Positions 54,887-64,000 of a stretch of DNA of 64,000 bases are shown here, piece after piece. The notes under the pieces were generated by a model, which saw only the letters and a list, made by a program, of their open reading frames with translations, made no database searches and was not told the DNA's origin. The first letter of the stretch is position 1; every line of letters starts with the position of its first letter. A program made the position numbers and the translations under genes. Origin of the DNA: Psychromonas sp. Urea-02u-13 (lineage in GTDB: Bacteria > Pseudomonadota > Gammaproteobacteria > Enterobacterales > Psychromonadaceae); assembly GCF_002835995.1 (NCBI RefSeq), contig NZ_PJBZ01000038.1:26718-90717 (forward strand), in the 5' to 3' direction.

Positions 54887-55996
54887 TTATTTTAGCTCTT
54901 CAACCATTTGACCAAAGAATTCATCTACGGCTTCATTTTTTTCATAAATATTGGCAATTTCCTGCGTACTGCTTTCAATTAATTGCACTAAATATCTTTC
55001 TTGGTCATCGTCCAATCCTAACGATAAAAAATCTTGCTCAATCTGATGAATTAATTTCTGTGAAATAGTGACGGCTTTTTTACCCTGTAACTCAAGCCCT
55101 TTCTGGGCGGCCATCATGCCATCTTTGGTACTTTCTAATAACGCCTTATTTTTAACGGCATTTTTTTCTACCTGCATCATTTGTGAAATGGCAATAAAGC
55201 GCGCATTTAAACCTTCCATTAACATACATAAATGATCTAAAAAACGACCATTTTTTTCTTCATCTTCAGGCATGTTTTTTATTAACAGTGAGGTATTCTC
55301 GAAATTAAAAATACTGCGTTGATTAAAATTAAAAATACGTCCTTGTGATCGCGCCAGCTCTAATAAGTCAATTTCCACCGGTTTAGCAATGCCACTAAAG
55401 TCATAAGTCGCGATTGTCTCTTGTTGGTCAAAATACTGAATGGTGCCATGTAAGTCATATTGCTCTAATGCTTCAAAAACAGCTTCAGAGAGAGAATTTA
55501 AATCGTTGCACTCAAAGGTTTTCCGTACAAAGTTTAAGATAACGCCAACTTCACCACTGTTAGTAATAATCATCATGCTCATGTCTTGAGCGCATTGTAA
55601 TTGACTATCCAGCTCTTTATGCTGGTTTATAAAGGCCACCATGTGTTGCACTTTAGCTAATAGCTCATTGCAATTAAAAGGCTTAACTAGGTAATCATCC
55701 CCACCCGCTTCATAACCCGTTAAACGGTCTTCTATCGCGCCACGTGCAGAAACAAAAATAACCGGTAAATCGAGGTCTTCGTCTTCTTTAATGATCTTAC
55801 AGACTTCGTAACCATTCATATTTGGCATAGCGACATCAAGCAACAAAATGTCAGGCTTATTTTCTTTTAAAAAATCGAGGCACGCCTGGCCAGACGTCAC
55901 GCAGTCAACGTGGTAATCATCTTCTAAAATCTCTTCCATTAACTCTAAGTTAAGTGGCTCATCATCAGCGATCAATACATGAATCTTATCCGGCAT
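54887..55996 (-). CDS. Response regulator with a non-DNA-binding C-terminal region
   Basis: A 369-residue protein. Receiver domain 1-125 (VLIADDEPLN, phospho-acceptor Asp in ILLLDVAMPNMNG, Lys in YLVKPF). The remaining 240 residues show no helix-turn-helix, GGDEF, EAL or HD-GYP motif; they look like a degenerate GAF-type or coiled-coil domain. The output is therefore probably protein-protein interaction. The start at 55996 follows GGAG; the frame is open 48 codons further upstream, but that part looks like random membrane-like sequence. It converges with the kinase at 53410. Confidence 0.83.
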   Translation of the reverse strand: MPDKIHVLIADDEPLNLELMEEILEDDYHVDCVTSGQACLDFLKENKPDILLLDVAMPNMNGYEVCKIIKEDEDLDLPVIFVSARGAIEDRLTGYEAGGDDYLVKPFNCNELLAKVQHMVAFINQHKELDSQLQCAQDMSMMIITNSGEVGVILNFVRKTFECNDLNSLSEAVFEALEQYDLHGTIQYFDQQETIATYDFSGIAKPVEIDLLELARSQGRIFNFNQRSIFNFENTSLLIKNMPEDEEKNGRFLDHLCMLMEGLNARFIAISQMMQVEKNAVKNKALLESTKDGMMAAQKGLELQGKKAVTISQKLIHQIEQDFLSLGLDDDQERYLVQLIESSTQEIANIYEKNEAVDEFFGQMVEELK

Positions 55997-56173
55997 ACAA
56001 AACTCCAAAGGTAGAAAATACTGCCTTTTAGTGTATACCAGAATAATCATTTTAAAGTGAACATAGGAATAAAAAACGCTAAACATCATTCTTTTGTGAA
56101 GCAACTCGATGTAAAAGTAAAGCGTACTTAATACGTACACTCAGTCGTTATTCTTGGAAACTAATACCAGCAG

Positions 56174-58612
56174 CTAAAGTGGCGTTAATAACTGCTTGAA
56201 CAAACTACGTAAACTACCCAGTACAATTAATAGCGCAATAATCGGTAATACCAACCACATTTCAACATGTAATGAGGGGGTTAATTTAAAGCCCCATTGC
56301 ATCAAGCTATACACAAGCAATTCAGCACCTACCGTGGCAACAAAACCAGCAATGATTGCCAATAGGCCATATTCAGCCCATAAAGTTTGGCTAATGCGTT
56401 TTTTTGTTGCACCTAAAGTTCGATATAACATCACCTCACTTTGACGCTGTTTTAAGCTCAAACGTAACAATGTAAACATCAGTAAAATACCACTCAGCAC
56501 AGCGATTGACGCCAATACCGTTAACGACAGAGATACCTGTGCAAGCATGCTTTGTAGCTTGTTACCCAGCACCCTAAAATCAATCAAACTGATGGTCGGA
56601 AAATCCCGAGATAACTGATTCAATAAATCGTTATCTTGCTCTGACACGCGTGCGCTAAGCATCCAAGTAGCAGGTAGATTTTGTAATACATCGGGGGTAA
56701 AAATAAAAATGAAATTAGGCTTCATGGATTGCCAGTGCACATCACGAATACTATTAACGGCGGCGGTCACCTGTAAGCTATTCACGGTAAAGGTTAATTT
56801 GTCACCAATAGTCAGCCCTAATTGTCTCGCGACTTTTTGCTCAACAGACACTCCTTGTGATTGCCCCCATTGCCCATCTAATACTTGGTTATAACTGGGT
56901 AGTGTTTCCAACCAGGTAAAGTTAACCTCGCGTTTAAGAATATTGGCAGGGTTCGCTTTATATTGTTCAGCACGATACACATCGGTTCCATTAATATGGC
57001 TTAACCGCCCTCGAATGACCGGAAACGCCTCTGAGCGTTCTATTTTTCGTTGATCAAAATGTGTTAAGTAACCAGGTAATTCAGTTGGATTAATATTCAC
57101 GGCGAAGACATTTGGTGCATTCTCTGGTACTGCTTTTTGCCAATCACCCACCAAGTCTGAACGTAATAACCAAATCACCGCAATTAACATCAGTGACCCT
57201 GACAAAGCAGCCAGTTGCATCAAGCTTTGTTTAGGGCTGCGTTTTAAACGGCTAATTGCCAGCGACATAGCAGGTCCCCATTTAAAACGACTGACCAGTA
57301 AAATACAGGCGTAACTGACCAATGCCAGAAGAGTGAATAAAACAATCAGCCCAACAAGCACTAACCACACCATCGACGCATCGAAGTAATAATAGATAAA
57401 TGCTGATAATGGAAATAATATCAACCACCAAGCAGCTTTCGTTTTGCTCTTAGTTTGTTGTAATACATTAATAGCAGGGGTATCTAAGAGTTTTTTAAGC
57501 GGTATGCCTAAGGCAGGAATAGCGACTAAAATCGCCACTGAAGCGCCCATTAAGAAAGGTAAAAAACCATAACTAGGTAGCTCTTTGGGTAATACGTCAG
57601 TTAATGGTAAACGTAACAACGCTTCAATCACAATACCTAACAAAGAGCCCACCACTAAACCAATAGCAAGCAGGATAGCCACTTGTATCATCAACCAACG
57701 TTTTAACCAGACTCGGCTTGCACCTAGGCTTTTTAGCATCGCAATCGTTTGCGCACGCCCACTCGCATAATGAGAACAGGTCAACACTAAGGTTAAACTC
57801 GCCATCGCAATCACCATCAAAATAGTGAGTGATAAATATTGCTTGGCCTTATTGATAAAACCACCACTATTGCCTTGGTTCTTTTCGCTTAACCACTTTT
57901 CTCCAGGTTGTAGTTCAACACTGTTTTGCAAGTCATCTAGCTTATTATCGGCACCATTAAAAAAACGCTTATATTCAACACGGCTACCTATTTGTAACGC
58001 CCCTGTTTTTTCAATATCACTTTCATGAATAAAAACAGCGGGAATACTATTAAAAGGATTAAAGACCAGTTCAGGATCGGCCTCAATAATGCCGCTAATG
58101 ACTAACTCCGCGTCACCCACCGCCAATGTTTGTCCCACCTCCACGTCTAATAACCCCAGCACACGCTTAGCAACCCATAACTCACCGGGTAAAACATGCT
58201 GACTCAGGGTTTCCTGTTTTGTTTTTAAACGTAACTCGCCCCGTAGCGGGTAAAAACTATCAACCGCTTTAACACTGATTAAGTGCATACTTGTATCGCT
58301 AAAACCCATGGTCTGAAAGCTGACTTGCGCGGATTGTTGCAAGGCTAACTGGTCCGCTTTATCGATAATAAGTGGGTTTATCGGGTAACTACTGGTTTGC
58401 ACTACATCAGCCGCTAACATTGAGCGCCCTTCTGCAGTTATGACTTTTTCAACACGCATCGCTAATGCTGACAGCGCGACGACACAGGCAACAATCAATA
58501 CTAACGCAGCCACGACTGGCCATAATTGCGCTGAATAAATTTCTCGCCAACTCCAACGTAATAACAAATTGGAATTCAGTGTAGATTTTTTAGAGGAGCT
58601 TATTGCATTCAT
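56174..58612 (-). CDS. ybbP: FtsX-like ABC transporter permease (YbbP)
   Basis: An 812-residue inner-membrane permease of the MacB/LolC type with ten predicted helices: one near the N-terminus, a periplasmic domain, two FtsX cores (around residues 265-370 and 695-805) and a second periplasmic domain between. The conserved cytoplasmic helix text is AMLKSLGASRVWLKRW and VMLYRTLGATKKRISQ. It pairs with the ATPase YbbA, whose end it overlaps by 4 bp (ATGA). The E. coli counterpart has about 804 residues. The function is uncertain; lipid or lysophospholipid handling together with TesA has been proposed from gene context. Confidence 0.9.
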   Translation of the reverse strand: MNAISSSKKSTLNSNLLLRWSWREIYSAQLWPVVAALVLIVACVVALSALAMRVEKVITAEGRSMLAADVVQTSSYPINPLIIDKADQLALQQSAQVSFQTMGFSDTSMHLISVKAVDSFYPLRGELRLKTKQETLSQHVLPGELWVAKRVLGLLDVEVGQTLAVGDAELVISGIIEADPELVFNPFNSIPAVFIHESDIEKTGALQIGSRVEYKRFFNGADNKLDDLQNSVELQPGEKWLSEKNQGNSGGFINKAKQYLSLTILMVIAMASLTLVLTCSHYASGRAQTIAMLKSLGASRVWLKRWLMIQVAILLAIGLVVGSLLGIVIEALLRLPLTDVLPKELPSYGFLPFLMGASVAILVAIPALGIPLKKLLDTPAINVLQQTKSKTKAAWWLILFPLSAFIYYYFDASMVWLVLVGLIVLFTLLALVSYACILLVSRFKWGPAMSLAISRLKRSPKQSLMQLAALSGSLMLIAVIWLLRSDLVGDWQKAVPENAPNVFAVNINPTELPGYLTHFDQRKIERSEAFPVIRGRLSHINGTDVYRAEQYKANPANILKREVNFTWLETLPSYNQVLDGQWGQSQGVSVEQKVARQLGLTIGDKLTFTVNSLQVTAAVNSIRDVHWQSMKPNFIFIFTPDVLQNLPATWMLSARVSEQDNDLLNQLSRDFPTISLIDFRVLGNKLQSMLAQVSLSLTVLASIAVLSGILLMFTLLRLSLKQRQSEVMLYRTLGATKKRISQTLWAEYGLLAIIAGFVATVGAELLVYSLMQWGFKLTPSLHVEMWLVLPIIALLIVLGSLRSLFKQLLTPL

Positions 58613-59313
58613 AAGACAGAACTCGCCTTTGCAGTGATAATTTCCTCAACCAGTTTTCCATCATCAATGCGTAAAATACGTGAGCAACGCGCCGCTAATT
58701 GCTCATCATGGGTGACTAAAATAAGTGTGGTGCCATTATCTCTGTTCATCGCAAATAATAACTCAATGATATTCTTCGCTGTTTTTTTATCTAAATTACC
58801 CGTAGGTTCATCGGCGAACAATATTTTAGGCTCACTCATAAAAGCACGCGCCAATGCAACACGCTGCTGTTCTCCACCCGATAATTGCGTGGGTAAATGT
58901 AACTCTCGACCAGCAAGGCCAACCGAGGCAAGTAACGCTTTGGCTTTAACTTGGTCTTCACCCTCACCGCGTAATACCGTCGGTAAGGTGACGTTTTCAA
59001 TCGCGTTTAATGAAGGTATCAATAAAAAACTTTGGAAAACAAAACCAATCGACTCGCCTCGTAACTGAGCACGTGCTTCATCATCAAGTTGGCTTAAGGG
59101 TTGCCCCAATAATTCTATTTCACCAGACGTGGGCACGTCTAACCCTGCTAATAGTGTCATCAATGTGGATTTCCCCGCACCGGAAGTACCAATAATCGCC
59201 ACGGTTTCTGCTTTGCAGACTTGCAATGAAATATCACTTAGAATGGATAACGTATTACCGTGTGCGGTAATCGATTTAGACAGCGATTTTACTTTTAAAA
59301 TAGGCTCAGACAT
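58609..59313 (-). CDS. ybbA: ABC transporter ATP-binding protein YbbA
   Basis: A 234-residue ATPase of the LolD/MacB class. Walker A GTSGAGKSTL, Q loop FVFQSFLLIPSL, signature LSGGEQQRVALARA, Walker B ILFADEPTGNLD and H-loop VTHD. The start at 59313 corresponds to the enteric protein. Its ATG shares two bases with the divergent tesA ATG (CATG at 59311-59314); the frame remains open for 22 codons into tesA. It is translationally coupled to ybbP. Confidence 0.93.
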   Translation of the reverse strand: MSEPILKVKSLSKSITAHGNTLSILSDISLQVCKAETVAIIGTSGAGKSTLMTLLAGLDVPTSGEIELLGQPLSQLDDEARAQLRGESIGFVFQSFLLIPSLNAIENVTLPTVLRGEGEDQVKAKALLASVGLAGRELHLPTQLSGGEQQRVALARAFMSEPKILFADEPTGNLDKKTAKNIIELLFAMNRDNGTTLILVTHDEQLAARCSRILRIDDGKLVEEIITAKASSVL

Positions 59314-59923
59314 GACTAAACTTGTTTCCTTTATATTTATGCTATGCGTTGCAACCACAAGTAGCTTTGCAGTAAGCAAAAGCTTATTAATTGTGGGCGA
59401 TAGTTTAAGTGCAGGTTATAACATGCCCGCAGAACAAAGCTGGCCGGTACTATTAAACCAAAAGTACCAACAACAAAAGTTGCCAACGACCGTCATTAAC
59501 GCCAGTATTTCTGGTGATACAACGGGTAATGGTTTGGCACGATTACCTGCGTTATTGACACAGTATCAACCTGATTACGTGCTTATTGCATTAGGTGCTA
59601 ACGATGGCTTACGAGGCTTTTCAGCCAATATTATTACTGACAATCTAACCCAGATGATAATACTTAGCCAATCAAAATCTGCTCTGGTATTTTTAATGCA
59701 AATCAAAGTGCCTCCAAACTATGGAAAACGCTATAACCAGTTATTTACCTCTATTTATCCGAGCCTTGGTGAGCGTTACGATTTACCCGTACTCGACTTC
59801 TTTTTAGAGCACATTATTGTCAGACCAGAATGGATGATGGAAGATGGATTACATCCAAAACCACAAGCGCAGCCTTGGATTGCAGATTTTATGGAAGCGC
59901 AATTACAGCCTCACCTAAAATAG
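59312..59923 (+). CDS. tesA: Acyl-CoA thioesterase I / arylesterase / lysophospholipase
   Basis: A 203-residue periplasmic SGNH hydrolase. Signal peptide MTKLVSFIFMLCVATTSSFA, then GDSLSAGYNM (nucleophile Ser), SISGDTTGNGLARL, GANDGLRG and DGLHPKPQAQ (Asp and His). It hydrolyses acyl esters and thioesters. Divergent from ybbA with overlapping start codons, as the E. coli pair also overlaps. Promoter and ribosome site must lie inside the ybbA coding region. Confidence 0.93.
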   Translation: MTKLVSFIFMLCVATTSSFAVSKSLLIVGDSLSAGYNMPAEQSWPVLLNQKYQQQKLPTTVINASISGDTTGNGLARLPALLTQYQPDYVLIALGANDGLRGFSANIITDNLTQMIILSQSKSALVFLMQIKVPPNYGKRYNQLFTSIYPSLGERYDLPVLDFFLEHIIVRPEWMMEDGLHPKPQAQPWIADFMEAQLQPHLK

Positions 59924-59962
59924 GAGAGGCATAATTTCAATCAGGTTATCTAGCGGATTAGT

Positions 59963-61153
59963 TTACAGGTGTGTTTGTAAAAATTTATCCTCAAATTTAA
60001 TCACTTTGTACAAGTAATGACGTGCTTCAGCAATCGGGTTCTTTTGGGTTAATTGATCGTATGTTTGCTGATTGGTTTTTTGATTGATCACTTTCACTGC
60101 CGTGGTTCTATTGCTGTGGAAGGTTTTAAATACATTACCCGCCCCGCCGTTATAAGCCGAAATAATTGAATAATGGCGAGAACGCTCTTTTTCTACTCCT
60201 TTTAAATAGCGTGTATTTAAAATATGTAAATACGCGGTACCCGTATCAATATTATTCGCTGGATTAAATAAATATTGTTTTGTTGGTTGATCGTCGCGCT
60301 TTTTAACCAGATTAAACACATCTTTCCCTGCCGTACTTGGAATCACCTGCATCAAACCATACGCATTAGCATGTGAAACGGCATAAGGGTTAAAACTACT
60401 TTCCGTTTCGATAATTGCATAAATTAAACTTTCTTTAATATTATATTTTTTACTCGCCTGCTGAATCAGTGAAGCATATTTATAACTGCGAATCTCTTGG
60501 CTTTTTTCAACCAAAGGTATTTCGACATAAAACACTTTTTTCTGGTTCGCATTTTTAGATTTTATATCTGCGGCCACAAATGTTTTTGCATAACGATTAG
60601 CGCGCCACTGCCAGCGAATCGGTTGATTATCTTTGTCTTTTACTTGGTTATATAAAAACGGTTCTTTATTGGTGATTTTATAAGGTTTATCGGAAAACAT
60701 ATCTACTTCATTGGGATCATCCGGCGCCAGTAACGCTTGCACCATTAAGTTCTGAAGTCGTTGTAAATATCCCTTTTGAGCAATCGTTTCAACACGTAAA
60801 TAATTCTTATCAAAGTTCACAATCACTTTGTCTTGGTACTGATTAGTGTATTTAACGTAAACTTGTTTGGTCGGAAAATCATTTTCTTGATCACCCCACT
60901 TCTCACGCACATTGCCTTCTAGCTTTGAAAACAGTTGCTGAATTTTCTTTAAGTCAGTGGTTATTTTTTGTGGGTTATTTTTATAATAATCGCCTTTTTT
61001 CTTTGCATAATCCTTAGCATCGTCACTATTAGTTAACTTGGAGAGATCTTTCCAATCTTGCGTACTGCAACTGGCCAACATTAATATTAATGGAATAAGC
61101 AGTGCTATTTTTTTGCAGAAAATAGCATAGCGGGTCGAAGTTGTGCGCGTCAT
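59963..61153 (-). CDS. mltC: Membrane-bound lytic murein transglycosylase C
   Basis: A 396-residue outer-membrane lipoprotein. Lipobox LMLASC near residue 29, the N-terminal MltC domain (about 40-215), then the SLT domain with the catalytic Glu in IYAIIETESSFNPYA, NAYGLMQVIPSTAG and SAYNGGAGN. It cleaves the glycan strand to give anhydromuropeptides. Slightly longer than the E. coli protein (359) because of a longer N-terminus. The 444 bp to the divergent MFS gene have no convincing gene. Confidence 0.93.
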   Translation of the reverse strand: MTRTTSTRYAIFCKKIALLIPLILMLASCSTQDWKDLSKLTNSDDAKDYAKKKGDYYKNNPQKITTDLKKIQQLFSKLEGNVREKWGDQENDFPTKQVYVKYTNQYQDKVIVNFDKNYLRVETIAQKGYLQRLQNLMVQALLAPDDPNEVDMFSDKPYKITNKEPFLYNQVKDKDNQPIRWQWRANRYAKTFVAADIKSKNANQKKVFYVEIPLVEKSQEIRSYKYASLIQQASKKYNIKESLIYAIIETESSFNPYAVSHANAYGLMQVIPSTAGKDVFNLVKKRDDQPTKQYLFNPANNIDTGTAYLHILNTRYLKGVEKERSRHYSIISAYNGGAGNVFKTFHSNRTTAVKVINQKTNQQTYDQLTQKNPIAEARHYLYKVIKFEDKFLQTHL

Positions 61154-61597
61154 TATGGCTTCCTTGTTATTGCTTCACTTTATATTAAGTCGCTTATTAT
61201 AAGACAGGCTGAGAATAACAAGGTCGATATTCAAATAATAAATGCATCGCTTGATAAGCATCAAAATTTCAGGAAAATATATTGATGGCATAACAAGTAT
61301 ATTTCCTACTCAAAACAGTAAAATAAGACTGTTATCTCACCCACTAATTTGTCATTTTATAGTCCACAACACAGCCTCTTCAAGCACCTAAAAAAAGGTA
61401 ACCACCAGCAAAATAGAGCCCCCTAATGCGTACATAGATTTGACTTCAGAAGCTTGTGACAAAACGTACGAAATACGTGCAAAATTTAACTTTACATTAT
61501 TTGAAAAGCGCTTTAAATTCCGTGAAAATTTGCATGGAACGCGATAAAGGACACCTAAAGAACCAGCTAATAAACAATTACTAAGAAAGAGAACAAG

Positions 61598-62764
61598 GTG
61601 CATACAGCAACACTCACCCCACCATCCAATAACACGTTTGTCCCCGTTGCCGGGTTATTATTTTTTGCCATCGCATCCGGATTTTTAATGAGTTTGATTC
61701 CGTTATCATTAACGTCATTTTCAATCTCAGAATCATTTGCGCCTTGGTTAGCCACTATTTTTTATTTAGGTCTATTAATGGGGGCCACTGGCATTGAATC
61801 AGTGATCTCTAAAATCGGCCATCGCAAAGCATTTATCTGCTTTCTAAGCTTATTAATATTAACCATTGTGACCATGATATTTTTTCACAGCGCTGCGATT
61901 TGGTTAATAAGCCGTTTTGTTGCAGGTATCTCTGTGGCAGGTATTTTTGTAGTTGTTGAATCATGGTTATTAATGGGCGGCAACAAAAGTCAGCGCGCTA
62001 AACGTTTAGGTTTATACATGACCGCTCTATACGGCGGTAGCGCATTTGGGCAACTTGCCATTGGTTATATTGGTATTACCGGCGCCACGCCTTTTTTATG
62101 TGTGATTCTGTTATTAATGATTGCCTTGTTACCGCCATTATTAATAAAAAGTGGCCAGCCTAGCCAACAGAAAAATCATAAAATGCGCCTTTCTGAACTT
62201 AAAAACTTAAGTCAGCCTGGTCTTTTTGGATGTTTAGTCTCAGGGTTATTACTCGGTCCGATTTACGGGCTTCTACCGCTGTATACCAGTGGCAGAGTAG
62301 AAAACGCAGAGCAAATTGGTCTGCTGATGGCGGTGATTATTGTAGGGGGTATGGTAGTGCAACCTATCGTTAGCTATTTATCCCCAAGAATGAGTAAAAG
62401 CTTATTAATGGCGTTTTTTTGCTTGTTCGCGATACTCAGCGTAATAGGAATATTAACCACCAGCTCAGTGATGGTCTTGTTATTTAATTACTTAATCTTA
62501 GGCGCGTGTAGCTTTGCGTTATACCCGATTGCCATCACGCTTGCTTGCGATTCATTGCCTAGCGAAAAGATTGTGAGTGCCACGGAAGTGATGTTACTCA
62601 GTTACAGTGCGGGTTCTGTTTTAGGGCCTCTATTAGCGTTTTCTTTCCATCATTACGAACATGGATTGATACTCTACATAGGCTTATGTTTAATCACGAC
62701 TTGCATCTACATGCTTTATAAAAGCATCCCTAAAGCACCAGAAGGCAACTGCCCGCTAGTATAG
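61598..62764 (+). CDS. MFS transporter, YcaD family
   Basis: A 388-residue carrier with 12 predicted membrane helices. YcaD-like features: GLLMGATGIESVISKIGHRKAF, RFVAGISVAGIFVVVESWLL, and LTLACDSLP-like TLACDSLPSEKIVSATEVMLL. The substrate is unknown. The GTG start at 61598 has only a weak ribosome site (AAAGAGAA) but matches the family length. It is followed by a hairpin ATGGCGAAC/GTTCGCCAT. Confidence 0.85.
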   Translation: MHTATLTPPSNNTFVPVAGLLFFAIASGFLMSLIPLSLTSFSISESFAPWLATIFYLGLLMGATGIESVISKIGHRKAFICFLSLLILTIVTMIFFHSAAIWLISRFVAGISVAGIFVVVESWLLMGGNKSQRAKRLGLYMTALYGGSAFGQLAIGYIGITGATPFLCVILLLMIALLPPLLIKSGQPSQQKNHKMRLSELKNLSQPGLFGCLVSGLLLGPIYGLLPLYTSGRVENAEQIGLLMAVIIVGGMVVQPIVSYLSPRMSKSLLMAFFCLFAILSVIGILTTSSVMVLLFNYLILGACSFALYPIAITLACDSLPSEKIVSATEVMLLSYSAGSVLGPLLAFSFHHYEHGLILYIGLCLITTCIYMLYKSIPKAPEGNCPLV

Positions 62765-62782
62765 ATTAACTGACTTAATAAG

Positions 62783-62810
62783 ATGGCGAACATACTGTTC
62801 GCCATTCTCT
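62783..62810 (+). terminator. Stem-loop after the MFS gene
   Basis: A 9-bp stem ATGGCGAAC/GTTCGCCAT (62783-62791, 62797-62805) with loop ATACT and a pyrimidine-rich tail. Confidence 0.6.
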
Positions 62811-62987
62811 GTTGCTATTTTCCGAATCAATAACACTTAGCCCATCACCTCTCTTTTTATTAATGCAGTAATCCAGATAATCGCACGGCACTTCCCGATT
62901 CAACATGCGACGACAATAATGGGGGATAAATGATGACTAGAAGTATGCCGGCAGAATACCTTTGAGCGTGGGTTTCGCCTGTAATTT

Positions 62988-63926
62988 TTACTTTATTTTA
63001 TCAGCCAATTTCCCTTGATAAAGTTTAGGCACTCTCGTTTTATCTATCTCATGGTTAGTATGTTTAAAATTATTGCTAAACTCCTCCTGTAAATGAAGAG
63101 CAGTTCTTTTTCTCTGTGTAATTAATATATCTGCGATCATCACAACACTATTCTTTTTATCAAATAGGGTAAATCCTTGGTAGCTAAAATTGTTAGTAAC
63201 ATAGTCATTACTAAGCGCTAAGAGTGCATCAAAAAGTCCATGGAAAAAACTATTTATTGATGGACTTTTTATCACTAAAGTAAGTCGCGTATCTTTAGCT
63301 AGATTCAACTCAGGCAGGCTTGTATGCTCAGAAGTTATCATTTCAATATCTAATAACCAACTTCCATTACCTCGCTGTTCAAAGGCAACAACAGAAAAAT
63401 GTGCCTTATCATACTCAATACTTTCTAATGCTAATTGCAGTTGTTCGACGGTGGCATGTGTTTGTGTCTTTTCAAATAAATGCTGTAATTTGGATAAAAC
63501 AGGTAAATCTTGATGGGTATTAAAAACGGTCGAAACTTTTTTATGGTGGGTTAATGTAAACAACTCCCTAATCTCATGTTCCCTCGCTATTTTTATTGCT
63601 AAGAAAATGGTCTGAATAATTTCTGACGTTGATAAATTTTCTTCTACTCGCCACTTTCTCCCGTAAACAATACTTTTATCTCTATTTCCCTGTTTTCGGT
63701 TGTAATTATCAAAGCCGATCACACCAACCTGAATATAAATACCTTCACCCGTGAGACCTACAAATATGGGATAATCTTTGTAAAAGTTGATATCTAAAAC
63801 TATTTTTTCAACACTCTCACGGCTGTGCTTAAACAGTAAATAGTGCTGTGGTATGCATGTGTGACCATTAGGCAATGCAACAATAGGCGCGTTTTTAATC
63901 GCTGACTCTCCCTGTTGTAATTGCAT
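62988..63926 (-). CDS. Hypothetical protein, function not recognised
   Basis: A 312-residue soluble protein without signal peptide or membrane helices. I cannot assign a family. It is mixed alpha/beta; FVGLTGEGIYIQVGVIGFD near residue 55 and FHGLFDALLALSNDYV near residue 228 look like folded cores, and the last 50 residues are basic (RKRTALHLQEEF and KTRVPKLYQGK). The His-rich stretch LTHHKKVSTVF is near residue 124. It is monocistronic as far as visible, and its upstream region runs to the window end. Base composition resembles that of neighbouring genes. Confidence 0.6.
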   Translation of the reverse strand: MQLQQGESAIKNAPIVALPNGHTCIPQHYLLFKHSRESVEKIVLDINFYKDYPIFVGLTGEGIYIQVGVIGFDNYNRKQGNRDKSIVYGRKWRVEENLSTSEIIQTIFLAIKIAREHEIRELFTLTHHKKVSTVFNTHQDLPVLSKLQHLFEKTQTHATVEQLQLALESIEYDKAHFSVVAFEQRGNGSWLLDIEMITSEHTSLPELNLAKDTRLTLVIKSPSINSFFHGLFDALLALSNDYVTNNFSYQGFTLFDKKNSVVMIADILITQRKRTALHLQEEFSNNFKHTNHEIDKTRVPKLYQGKLADKIK

Positions 63927-64000
63927 AAGGGTTGAGTGTGATATTTATTGGAATTGAACATAATACTCCCCATAAAAAAGAAGATAAAAGGCAACTAACC

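Noticed and set aside
61388..61603. Minus-strand frame of 71 codons with two hydrophobic ends, upstream of mltC
   Set aside because: The start overlaps the MFS gene start, the ribosome site is weak and no family is recognised. It could be a small membrane protein, but the support is insufficient.

Overview
The window is AT-rich chromosomal DNA from a marine gammaproteobacterium. Gene order and protein sequences (glnS, nagE/nagBAC, acs, aroQ, prmA-dusB-fis, purHD, hemE-nudC-rsd, holD-rimI, norR-hmp, tesA/ybbAP) sit between Vibrionaceae, Shewanella and enterics. A cold-living, chitin-using genus such as Psychromonas is my best guess, but this is inference without a database search. I see no prophage, plasmid, transposase, CRISPR array or secretion-system island. 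The unusual content lies in regulatory DNA, small repeats and modular secreted proteins.

Layout. 50-520: tRNA-Asp followed by tandem copies of its own tail plus terminator. 782-2924: pilus retraction ATPase PilU and a frameshifted periplasmic binding protein. 3214-7815: two-part sodium:solute symporter, a cNMP/CBS/DUF294 signalling protein and a DnaQ-type exonuclease. 7946-9601: glnS. 9766-14885: the GlcNAc regulon (nagE divergent from nagB-nagA, then nagC). 14898-18500: NRDE and DinB-like proteins and a two-gene PilV/PilX-like minor pilin cassette. 18908-21429: acs and aroQ. 21772-24120: a hybrid histidine kinase and a LuxR-type response regulator, tail to tail. 24311-28037: prmA, dusB-fis, yjaG-hupA. 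28401-33052: an Hcr-like reductase, purHD and several repeats. 33053-38490: a GGDEF/EAL protein, hemE, nudC, rsd and a DUF3802 gene. 38725-44897: an M23 peptidase, metK, sprT, a MORN-like lipoprotein, a TrmH-type methyltransferase, rimI and holD. 45160-48994: a GH19 chitinase and a trypsin-like protease that face each other and share linkers and chitin-binding modules. 49255-53114: dCMP deaminase, norR, a small membrane protein and hmp. 53410-55996: a second convergent kinase/regulator pair. 56174-63926: ybbP-ybbA/tesA, mltC, an MFS carrier and an unidentified gene.

How the genes work together. A chitin theme recurs: a secreted GH19 chitinase and a protease with CBM5/12-like modules, GlcNAc uptake and catabolism under NagC, and a pilin with a possible sugar-binding tail. 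The symporter and acs would handle the acetate released by NagA, although they are far apart. Nitric oxide defence is a self-contained unit: NorR, two GT-N7-AC boxes and a sigma-54 promoter in front of a small membrane protein and hmp.

The most interesting findings are: (1) three terminators behind tRNA-Asp in which a stem base pair covaries; (2) a terminator whose stem carries the only visible Shine-Dalgarno sequence of aroQ; (3) a MITE-like family with 18-bp terminal inverted repeats; (4) structured repeats around purD/purH with conserved fold but changed stem sequence; (5) the shared modules of the chitinase and protease; and (6) the pilin cassette.
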